64,000 nucleotides of DNA from Sipunculus nudus. Taxonomy: Eukaryota; Annelida; Sipuncula; Golfingiida; Sipunculidae. The translations under genes and the position numbers were made by a program. Positions 24,101 through 32,725 of the stretch are shown in pieces. The stretch covers positions 44,930,456 to 44,994,455 of the forward strand of contig CM049318.1 of assembly GCA_026874595.1 (NCBI GenBank), written 5' to 3'. Numbering within the stretch: the stretch's first letter is position 1; every line of letters begins with the position of its first letter. The notes under the pieces are model-generated. The model was given only the letters and a program-made list of their open reading frames with translations. It did no database searches and was not told the DNA's origin.

Positions 24101-27100
24101 ACTTGACAATCTGAAAATTCGGAGTTTTCCAGCTTCTCTCTCTGTTGATATTTGCGATAGAAAGGTCTGGTGTTTGGCGTTAGACAGTTTCCCTCTAGTT
24201 CTTAGTCATTCAATCGCAAGTCTCGTCATATCTCGCACCGTTTCTCGTGAAACGAGAACACGTGACCATTCAAAGAAATGCCTATAATTATGTCATTTTT
24301 CACGCTACAGACACATGGTTTGCAGCGCTGGATAGCGGCTGACACTCGCAGTCACATTCAGGGGTCACATTGTTAGTCTCGTCAAATCTCGCGCCGTTTT
24401 TCGCCAAACCACGAAGACACGTGCCGTCGCCGCAAGTGGCGGCAGGGTCCCTACGGTGGGCGGCCGGCGTGTGCAGCGGTGCGTGACGGCCTCTCCGGGC
24501 CCCATCTATGATCATACATGTTGGAGGCACAGTCCAGACTTTATTGCTTGCCGGAAATCTTCGATTTTCGCAAGCTGGTTGGTCAGTCGCGGATGTCTGT
24601 TTGTCTGTTTGTTTGTTTGTTTGTTTGTCTGTCCAGTCTCTACAGGTCGCAATTTTGATCCCATCGCTTTCAAACTTTCACAGTTTGTGTAAAATCAAAA
24701 ATGCAAGAAGCCTATTGTTTTTGGGCAATATAGGTCAAAGGTCAAGGTCAAGGTCATCAAAAGTTCCTAAAGTGCTCTTTTCTTCATATCTCCATTACTA
24801 TTTGTCATAGCCACTTCAAACAGGGCTCATTTTAATCGGCATTCCAAGGCCTTTCTTCTGATATATATGTTGCTGAAATCTGCTGTTTCTATGGTTACAC
24901 ATTTTGGGGGGAAACTCATGATTTTCGAAAATAAAAGGCCTAATTTTTCTAACTTTGTCATTTTTAAAGCTAGAGAGTTCTAGTTTTTTGCATCAGATAG
25001 TACTAAATAAGCTTTCAATTATACAAGTGAAAGTCTCGTAAAATCTCGCACCATTTCTCGTCAAACGAGAATTTTCGAGATTTCATTAAATATGGCTTAC
25101 AGGTCGCATTTTTTAAACTATGACTTTGAAAATGACATATTTTGTGTTATTTAGAAATATCTCGAAACCAATTTTTCATTTTTTGGAAATAGCCACCAGG
25201 GGGCGTGGTACATGAAACACTGTAACATATCATTTTTCTGCAATATCTCAAAAAATATTAAACGTGACACCATTTTTTGGGTCGTATCTGAAACTAGGAA
25301 CATTGGCTTATCCCTTCGCACATGTTGCTTTGTGCTGCCGTTACCATGGTTACCAAATTTTGGGGTAAAACTTGACAATCTGAAAATTCGGAGTTTTCCA
25401 GCTTCTCTCTCTGTTGATATTTGCGATAGAAAGGTCTGGTGTTTGGCGTTAGACAGTTTCCCTCTAGTTCTTAGTCATTCAATCGCAAGTCTCGTCATAT
25501 CTCGCACCGTTTCTCGTGAAACGAGAACACGTGACCATTCAAAGAAATGCCTATAATTATGTCATTTTTCACGCTACAGACACATGGTTTGCAGCGCTGG
25601 ATAGCGGCTGACACTCGCAGTCACATTCAGGGGTCACATTGTTAGTCTCGTCAAATCTCGCGCCGTTTTTCGCCAAACCACGAAGACACGTGCCGTCGCC
25701 GCAAGTGGCGGCAGGGTCCCTACGGTGGGCGGCCGGCGTGTGCAGCGGTGCGTGACGGCCTCTCCGGGCCCCATCTATGATCATACATGTTGGAGGCACA
25801 GTCCAGACTTTATTGCTTGCCGGAAATCTTCGATTTTCGCAAGCTGGTTGGTCAGTCGCGGATGTCTGTTTGTCTGTTTGTTTGTTTGTTTGTTTGTCTG
25901 TCCAGTCTCTACAGGTCGCAATTTTGATCCCATCGCTTTCAAACTTTCACAGTTTGTGTAAAATCAAAAATGCAAGAAGCCTATTGTTTTTGGGCAATAT
26001 AGGTCAAAGGTCAAGGTCAAGGTCATCAAAAGTTCCTAAAGTGCTCTTTTCTTCATATCTCCATTACTATTTGTCATAGCCACTTCAAACAGGGCTCATT
26101 TTAATCGGCATTCCAAGGCCTTTCTTCTGATATATATGTTGCTGAAATCTGCTGTTTCTATGGTTACACATTTTGGGGGGAAACTCATGATTTTCGAAAA
26201 TAAAAGGCCTAATTTTTCTAACTTTGTCATTTTTAAAGCTAGAGAGTTCTAGTTTTTTGCATCAGATAGTACTAAATAAGCTTTCAATTATACAAGTGAA
26301 AGTCTCGTAAAATCTCGCACCATTTCTCGTCAAACGAGAATTTTCGAGATTTCATTAAATATGGCTTACAGGTCGCATTTTTTAAACTATGACTTTGAAA
26401 ATGACATATTTTGTGTTATTTAGAAATATCTCGAAACCAATTTTTCATTTTTTGGAAATAGCCACCAGGGGGCGTGGTACATGAAACACTGTAACATATC
26501 ATTTTTCTGCAATATCTCAAAAAATATTAAACGTGACACCATTTTTTGGGTCGTATCTGAAACTAGGAACATTGGCTTATCCCTTCGCACATGTTGCTTT
26601 GTGCTGCCGTTACCATGGTTACCAAATTTTGGGGTAAAACTTGACAATCTGAAAATTCGGAGTTTTCCAGCTTCTCTCTCTGTTGATATTTGCGATAGAA
26701 AGGTCTGGTGTTTGGCGTTAGACAGTTTCCCTCTAGTTCTTAGTCATTCAATCGCAAGTCTCGTCATATCTCGCACCGTTTCTCGTGAAACGAGAACACG
26801 TGACCATTCAAAGAAATGCCTATAATTATGTCATTTTTCACGCTACAGACACATGGTTTGCAGCGCTGGATAGCGGCTGACACTCGCAGTCACATTCAGG
26901 GGTCACATTGTTAGTCTCGTCAAATCTCGCGCCGTTTTTCGCCAAACCACGAAGACACGTGCCGTCGCCGCAAGTGGCGGCAGGGTCCCTACGGTGGGCG
27001 GCCGGCGTGTGCAGCGGTGCGTGACGGCCTCTCCGGGCCCCATCTATGATCATACATGTTGGAGGCACAGTCCAGACTTTATTGCTTGCCGGAAATCTTC

Positions 27101-28420
27101 GATTTTCGCAAGCTGGTTGGTCAGTCGCGGATGTCTGTTTGTCTGTTTGTTTGTTTGTTTGTTTGTCTGTCCAGTCTCTACAGGTCGCAATTTTGATCCC
27201 ATCGCTTTCAAACTTTCACAGTTTGTGTAAAATCAAAAATGCAAGAAGCCTATTGTTTTTGGGCAATATAGGTCAAAGGTCAAGGTCAAGGTCATCAAAA
27301 GTTCCTAAAGTGCTCTTTTCTTCATATCTCCATTACTATTTGTCATAGCCACTTCAAACAGGGCTCATTTTAATCGGCATTCCAAGGCCTTTCTTCTGAT
27401 ATATATGTTGCTGAAATCTGCTGTTTCTATGGTTACACATTTTGGGGGGAAACTCATGATTTTCGAAAATAAAAGGCCTAATTTTTCTAACTTTGTCATT
27501 TTTAAAGCTAGAGAGTTCTAGTTTTTTGCATCAGATAGTACTAAATAAGCTTTCAATTATACAAGTGAAAGTCTCGTAAAATCTCGCACCATTTCTCGTC
27601 AAACGAGAATTTTCGAGATTTCATTAAATATGGCTTACAGGTCGCATTTTTTAAACTATGACTTTGAAAATGACATATTTTGTGTTATTTAGAAATATCT
27701 CGAAACCAATTTTTCATTTTTTGGAAATAGCCACCAGGGGGCGTGGTACATGAAACACTGTAACATATCATTTTTCTGCAATATCTCAAAAAATATTAAA
27801 CGTGACACCATTTTTTGGGTCGTATCTGAAACTAGGAACATTGGCTTATCCCTTCGCACATGTTGCTTTGTGCTGCCGTTACCATGGTTACCAAATTTTG
27901 GGGTAAAACTTGACAATCTGAAAATTCGGAGTTTTCCAGCTTCTCTCTCTGTTGATATTTGCGATAGAAAGGTCTGGTGTTTGGCGTTAGACAGTTTCCC
28001 TCTAGTTCTTAGTCATTCAATCGCAAGTCTCGTCATATCTCGCACCGTTTCTCGTGAAACGAGAACACGTGACCATTCAAAGAAATGCCTATAATTATGT
28101 CATTTTTCACGCTACAGACACATGGTTTGCAGCGCTGGATAGCGGCTGACACTCGCAGTCACATTCAGGGGTCACATTGTTAGTCTCGTCAAATCTCGCG
28201 CCGTTTTTCGCCAAACCACGAAGACACGTGCCGTCGCCGCAAGTGGCGGCAGGGTCCCTACGGTGGGCGGCCGGCGTGTGCAGCGGTGCGTGACGGCCTC
28301 TCCGGGCCCCATCTATGATCATACATGTTGGAGGCACAGTCCAGACTTTATTGCTTGCCGGAAATCTTCGATTTTCGCAAGCTGGTTGGTCAGTCGCGGA
28401 TGTCTGTTTGTCTGTTTGTT

Positions 28421-28449
28421 GCTTGCCGGAATCAAAGATTTCGGCAAGC
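28421..28449 (+). repeat. Hairpin with 8-bp perfect stem, old copy B
   Basis: GCTTGCCG and CGGCAAGC are exact reverse complements and the stem can extend to 13 bp with one G-T pair around an AAA loop. It starts the diverged unit, as in the amplified unit. Confidence 0.85.
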
Positions 28450-28597
28450 ATATTGCTCAGTTGCGTATGTCTGTTTGTCTGTTTGTCTGTTTATTTGTCT
28501 GCACTCTCCTGGCCACAATTTTGCCACAATCACCTTGAAACTTACAGCGATGATGAAAAACATAATTTCTAGGTGCCCTATTGTTTTTGGTTAAAAT

Positions 28598-28622
28598 AGG
28601 TCAAAGGTCAAGGTCAAGGTCA
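28598..28622 (+). promoter_or_regulatory. AGGTCA half-site block, old copy B
   Basis: Half-sites lie at 28598, 28605, 28611 and 28617. The 25 bases are identical to the block in the amplified unit even though the flanks differ, for example GGTTAAAAT against GGGCAATAT just before it. Confidence 0.5.
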
Positions 28623-28890
28623 CGACAGGTATGGTTAACGGTTTTTGCACTATAACTTCGCCATAAATAGTTTTATCCACTTCTGCAATAGCTCATTTTT
28701 TTCGTCATCACCTGGCCTTTCTTTTGATATGTAGCTTACTTAAATTTGCTGTTACCATGGTTACGCAATTTTGGGGAGAAATCATGGAATTTCCTGATAT
28801 TTTTCAAATTTGCAGCAATCGTACTGATTCTGAGATATTTTATGTAACACAAGAATATCTCGAAATTGTTTTTTCAGATTTTGGAAATGG

Positions 28891-28902
28891 CCGCCAGGGG
28901 GC
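28891..28902 (+). promoter_or_regulatory. CTCF-like core in old copy B (first)
   Basis: CCGCCAGGGGGC fits CCASYAGRKGGC except G at position 3. It follows TTTTGGAAATGG, the same context as in the amplified unit. Confidence 0.45.
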
Positions 28903-29346
28903 GTTGCAGATGAAAAAACATGAAAATTTGTTTTGGTGCTATACCTCCAGAACTATTAAACATTGGGCCATTTCCATCATAGCACCTTCAACTGGGGTCC
29001 ATGGGCTTATTTTTGCGCATAGGTGCCAAAGTGCGCTATTGCCAGATTTCTCTATTTTTGGGGTAAAACTTTTGAATTTTGAAAATATGCAGTTTTCAGC
29101 TTCTATCTCTATCAGTTTTTATGCTGGAGAGTTCAATTTTTTTGCATCTTGTAGCCCTTGGTGAGCTCTCGGTGATCCAATCAAAAATCTTGCAAAATCT
29201 CGCACCGTTTCTCGTCAAACGAGAGTCTTCGAGATTTCATTAAATATGACCTACAGGTTGCATTTTTTTAACAATGGCTTTGAAATTGATATATTTTGTG
29301 TTATTTATAAATATCTCGAAATCAGATTTTCATTTTTTGGAAATAG

Positions 29347-29358
29347 CCACCAGGGGGC
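29347..29358 (+). promoter_or_regulatory. CTCF-like core in old copy B (second)
   Basis: CCACCAGGGGGC fits the pattern fully and lies 456 bp after the first core. The X-box-like GTTACCATGGTTAC follows 147 bp later at 29494. Confidence 0.48.
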
Positions 29359-29639
29359 GTGCTACCTGAAACACTGTAACATATCATTTTTCTGCAATAT
29401 CTAAAATAATTTTAAACATGGCACAATTTTTATCGTTGTATCTTAAACTAGGAACATTGGCTTATTCCTCCGCACATGTAGCTTTGTGCTGCCGTTACCA
29501 TGGTTACCAAATTTGTGGGTTAAACTTGACGATCTGAAAATATGCAGTTTTTGGCTTCTATCTCGGTTAATATTTATGTTTCAAGGGTCTTTTTTTGCAT
29601 AAGGCTGCTTCCCCTTGGTTCTAAGTCATTCAGTTGCAA

Positions 29640-30470
29640 GTCTCGTCAAATTTCGCTCGGTTTATCGTCAAACGAGAAAAAACGAGATTTCACGGAAATG
29701 CTTATAACTCGGCGACTTTTACAGCTACACAGGTCTAGTTTTCGGCATTTCATAACATATGACCAGCTTGACACGCCAGAAAAGAAATCAGGCCAAATCT
29801 CGCACCATATCTCGTCAAGCGAGAAAAAAAACGAGATATCATGGAAATGTTTATAACTAGGCGACTTTTACAGCTACTCAGGTCTAGTTTTTGGCATTTG
29901 GTAACATTTGGCCAACTTGACATAGTAAAACTGCGATACTTGGCGAAATCTCGCACTACATCTGGTCAAATGTGGAAAAACAAGATTTCACAGAAATGCA
30001 TATAAGTCGGCGACTTTCACGGCTAGACAGGTCTAGTTTTTGGCATTCATTAACATTTGGACGGCTTGACATGACAAACCTGCAAGACTGGCCAAATCTC
30101 GCACCATATCTCGTCAAACGATAAAAAAGGAGATTTCACAGAAATGCTAATAACTCGGCAACTTTTACAGCTAGACAGATGTAGTTTTCGCCATTTCATA
30201 ACATTTAGAGAGTTTGATATGACAAATCTACAAGACTGGTCAAATCCTGCACCAAATCTCGTCAAACGAGAAAACACGAGAGTACACGGAAATGCTTATA
30301 ACTCGGCGACTTTTACAGCTAGACGGATCTAGTTTTCGCCATTTCGTAACGTTTGGCCGTCTTGACATAATAAAACTGCTCGTCTTTCCAAATCTCGTAC
30401 TATATCTCGTCAAGCGAGAAAAAACATGATTTCACGTAAATGCTGATAACACGGCGACTTTTGCAGCTAG
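29640..30470 (+). repeat. 148-152-bp degenerate tandem repeat, about six copies
   Basis: The landmark AAATCTCGCACC (with variants) lies near 29648, 29794, 29946, 30094, 30242 and 30390, giving spacings of 146-152 bp. Each monomer continues with TCTCGTCAAACGAGAAAAA, a GAAATGC(T)TATAACTCGGCGACTTTTACAGCTA-like stretch, and a TTTGG..CTTGACAT motif. The amplified unit holds a decayed version of the same repeat (two copies 155 bp apart at 17878 and 18033 in the mapped unit). The copies vary much more than those of the 1269-bp array, so this sub-array is old or not being homogenised. Confidence 0.88.
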
Positions 30471-30476
30471 TTTGTT

Positions 30477-30505
30477 GCTTGCCGAATTCAAAGATTTCGG
30501 CAAGC
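30477..30505 (+). repeat. Hairpin with 8-bp perfect stem, old copy C
   Basis: GCTTGCCG and CGGCAAGC flank AATTC-AAA-GATTT. Relative to the hairpin at 28421 one G-T pair is now A-T and one pair has become a T-T mismatch. Confidence 0.82.
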
Positions 30506-30523
30506 ATGTTGGTCAGTTGCGTA

Positions 30524-30554
<31 letters not shown>

Positions 30555-30921
30555 TTGTTGGTTTGTTTGTCTGCACTGTCCTGGCCACAATTTTGCCACA
30601 ATCACCTTGAAACTTTCAGAGATGATGGAGAATTTCTAGGTGCCCTATTGTTTTTTGGTTAAAATAGTTAAACCTCATTCTTACCCCATTTTGTTCGTCT
30701 TTCCATTGCCCATATCCTGGTATGATCAACCTTTGTTGGCCTTGTGTCACCTTGTCAGTATGTCTGTCTGTTTCAGGGTTGTTGTCAATTTTGTCAACGG
30801 CCTTGTTGTTCTTTCTGACATTTAGCACTCTCCTGCCCACAATTTTGCCACAATCACCTTGAAACTTTCAGATATGATGGGCAACCAAAATTCTAGGTGC
30901 CCTATTGTTTTTGGCCCAAAT

Positions 30922-30946
30922 AGGTCAAGGGTCAAGGTCGAGGTCA
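30922..30946 (+). promoter_or_regulatory. AGGTCA half-site block, old copy C
   Basis: Half-sites AGGTCA, GGGTCA, AGGTCG and AGGTCA keep the same 25-bp layout (first pair one base apart, others abutting) with two substitutions relative to the amplified unit. Confidence 0.42.
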
Positions 30947-31074
30947 TCAAAAGTATACAAAACAGGTTTTTCTTCATATCTTTGTAACTGTTAGTCGTAT
31001 CTACTTGAACTATAGCTCATTTTAATCGTCATCCAATGGCCTTTCTTCTGGTGGGTACTTGACTCAAATTTGCC

Positions 31075-31088
31075 GTTTCCATGGTAAC
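31075..31088 (+). promoter_or_regulatory. X-box-like site in old copy C
   Basis: GTTTCCATGGTAAC fits the invertebrate RFX X-box pattern (RYYNYYATRRNRAC) at every position. It is followed by ACATTTTCGGGGGAAA, as at site 1 of the amplified unit. Confidence 0.4.
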
Positions 31089-31374
31089 ACATTTTCGGGG
31101 GAAAATTATCATATTTGAAAATCAATGGACTAATTTGTCAGTTTTAATGCTAGAGAGGTCTAGTTTTTTCCATTAGGTTGCATTCGTTTAATACTACATG
31201 ATTTTATTAAAAGTCTGGCAATATCTCGTAAGATAGCTCATCAAACGAGATATTTCGAGATTTCATTAATCTTGCCCTGGAGGCCACAGTTTTGCAGGAA
31301 TTTTTTTAAAACTGATATATTTCAAGTCTTACCCTCGTATTTCAAATTTGTTTTTTTCATTTTTTTGGATAGGG

Positions 31375-31386
31375 CCGCTAGGGGGC
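31375..31386 (+). promoter_or_regulatory. CTCF-like core, 330-bp monomer 1
   Basis: CCGCTAGGGGGC followed by GCTG. One position (G for A) departs from the CCASYAGRKGGC pattern. Confidence 0.42.
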
Positions 31387-31701
31387 GCTGGATGCGAACC
31401 TCCCCAACATCATATATTTTGGCCATATCTCCAAAATTATAAGCCTCAATTACATAAACTATAGCTTATTTTCTTCCTCTGAGTCTTCTCCATAACCTGG
31501 TGTAGTCATCTGGTCACAATTTTGTGTCACTTTGTCAGTGTGTCTGTCTGTTTGATCGTTGTCCTCAAATTCGCCTGCTTGCTCTTGCGTCTCACATATA
31601 GCATTCTACAGCCCACAGTTTTGAAAGAATCCTTTTGAAACTATTACATCTTAAGTCTTACACTAATATCTCGAAACCGATTTTTCATTTTCTGGATATG
31701 G

Positions 31702-31713
31702 CCGCTAGGGGGC
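31702..31713 (+). promoter_or_regulatory. CTCF-like core, 330-bp monomer 2
   Basis: CCGCTAGGGGGC followed by GCTG, 327 bp after the previous core. Confidence 0.42.
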
Positions 31714-32032
31714 GCTGAACTCGAACCTCTCCCAACATATCATGCTTAGGCAATATCTCCAAAACTATAAACCTCAGTTATATAAACTGTAGCTTTTTTC
31801 TTCCTTTGAGTCTTCTGCATACCTTGGAGTAGCCATCTGGACTCAATCTCGAGTCACTTTGTCAGTGTGTCTGTCTGTTTGTCAGTTGTTCTCAAATTCG
31901 CCTGCTTGCTGGTTCTTGCGTCTCACATATAGCATTCTATAGGCCACAGTTTTGATGGAATCCTTTTGAAACTATTACACCTTATGTCTTACACTAATAT
32001 CTCGAAATAAATTTTTCATTTTCCGGATATGG

Positions 32033-32044
32033 CCACTAGTGGGC
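32033..32044 (+). promoter_or_regulatory. CTCF-like core, 330-bp monomer 3
   Basis: CCACTAGTGGGC followed by GCTG. It fits the pattern at every position while using different bases at the degenerate positions, 331 bp after the previous core. Confidence 0.45.
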
Positions 32045-32363
32045 GCTGCACACAACCCTCACACACATACCATTGTATTGGCCATATCTCTACACCCAAA
32101 GCCTCAGTTACATAAACTATAGCTTATTTTCTTCCTTTGAGTCTTCTCCATAACCTGATTAAGGCATGTGGTTTCAATCTTCTGTCACTTTCTCAGTGTG
32201 TCCATCTGTTTGTCCGTTATCCTCAAAGTCGCCTGCTTGCTGGTTCTTACGCCTTACATATAGCATTCTACAGGCCACAGCTTTGACGGAATCCTTTTGA
32301 AACTGGCTCATCTCATGTCATACTCTAATAATACGAAACGCGTTTGTCGTTTTTGGAATATGT

Positions 32364-32375
32364 CCGCTAGAGGGC
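32364..32375 (+). promoter_or_regulatory. CTCF-like core, 330-bp monomer 4
   Basis: CCGCTAGAGGGC followed by GCTA, 331 bp after the previous core. Sequence around it has drifted strongly (for example TAATACGAAACGCGTTTGTCG just upstream), yet the core is kept. Confidence 0.45.
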
Positions 32376-32598
32376 GCTACAGTCGAACCTCCCAAGTATA
32401 TCATTAATTCGCCATACCTCCAAAACTATTAATTTAAATTACATAAATTATAACTCATTTTCTTCCTTTGAATCTTCTCCATAACTAGGTTAAGTCATCT
32501 GGTGTCAATCTTGTCTCACAAAGTCAGTATGTCTGTCTGTTCGTCTTTTGTTGTCGGCTTTGTCTGCTTGCCTGTTCTTCTGTCTCATATGTCATTCT

Positions 32599-32725
32599 AC
32601 TGGCCACATATTCTCAGCAATGGCCCTGAGAGTCATTCCATTGATAGAAAACCGACAAAATGTTCCGTCTGTCCGTCTGTGTTTCACTTCCGATTTCCGG
32701 CAAGCGTTCGACCTATGGTCGTCTA
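32599..32725 (+). repeat. Decayed unit start and right boundary of the diverged block
   Basis: This short stretch ends the old block. At 32692-32705 it has GATTTCCGGCAAGC, the exact reverse complement of the left hairpin arm GCTTGCCGGAAATC found at 28352-28365. The amplified 1269-bp sequence then resumes inside the TTTG tract at about 32726. No gene is present. Confidence 0.7.

Larger units (their letters stand above)
10175..28418 (+). repeat. 1269-bp macrosatellite array 1, forward
   Basis: Counting from the TTGCTTGCCGG landmark, unit starts lie at 10570, 11846, 13120, 14390, 15661, 16930 and then every 1269 bp to 28351. That is 14 full units, a left partial unit and a right stub of about 70 bp. 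From 15661 onward the spacing is exactly 1269 bp and copies are almost identical. The single-base differences I noticed are G at 18870 and G at 22160. The first four units are 1270-1276 bp long because of single-base gains, mostly in homopolymers. No unit contains a frame longer than about 115 codons, and the short frames recur in every copy on both strands, so I call no gene. The strand label is only a convention for unit orientation. Confidence 0.97.
28419..30472 (+). repeat. Diverged relative of the 1269-bp unit (old copy B)
   Basis: The segment begins with the hairpin, then a TTTG/TCTG tract, then the CACAATTTTG..CTTGAAACTT..CCTATTGTTTTTGG block and the AGGTCA element, in the same order as the 1269-bp unit but clearly diverged. 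It carries two CTCF-like cores 456 bp apart (28891 and 29347) and X-box-like sites at 28751 and 29494, so it has one more copy of the 456-bp module than the amplified unit. It ends in the 148-bp sub-repeats and lacks the GC-rich segment. No coding frame is convincing; the longest is 146 codons and covers repeat modules. Confidence 0.85.
30473..31280 (+). repeat. Diverged relative of the 1269-bp unit (old copy C)
   Basis: A third hairpin-led unit starts here (hairpin 30477-30505, TCTG/TTTG tract, CACAATTTTGCCACAATCACC). The block that follows the tract occurs twice, at about 30576-30660 and 30827-30920, around a 165-bp piece related to the 330-bp repeats further right (TGTCAC..TTGTCAGTATGTCTGTCTG). 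The second block leads into the AGGTCA element at 30922 and an X-box-like site at 31075. It has no gene. Confidence 0.75.
31281..32598 (+). repeat. About 330-bp tandem repeat, four copies, each with a CTCF-like core
   Basis: The landmark GGCCACAG(T/C)TTTG begins monomers near 31281, 31611, 31941 and 32271, and a decayed fifth start is at about 32599. Each monomer holds ATATCTCGAAA, TTTTTCATTTT, a CTCF-like core, a CCATATCTCCAAAACTAT-like stretch, TTTTCTTCCTTTGAGTCTTC and GTGTGTCTGTCTGTTTG. The first 110 bp match the part of the amplified unit that runs into its CTCF-like core. The monomers are clearly diverged from one another. Confidence 0.85.

Noticed and set aside
28724-29164. 146-codon forward frame in old copy B
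   Set aside because: It runs through the 456-bp modules and CTCF-like core, has no recognisable domain and does not persist in related units.
28419-32725. Autonomous transposon with a coding region
   Set aside because: The block contains only diverged repeat modules; no frame shows transposase, reverse transcriptase, helicase or Rep-like motifs.
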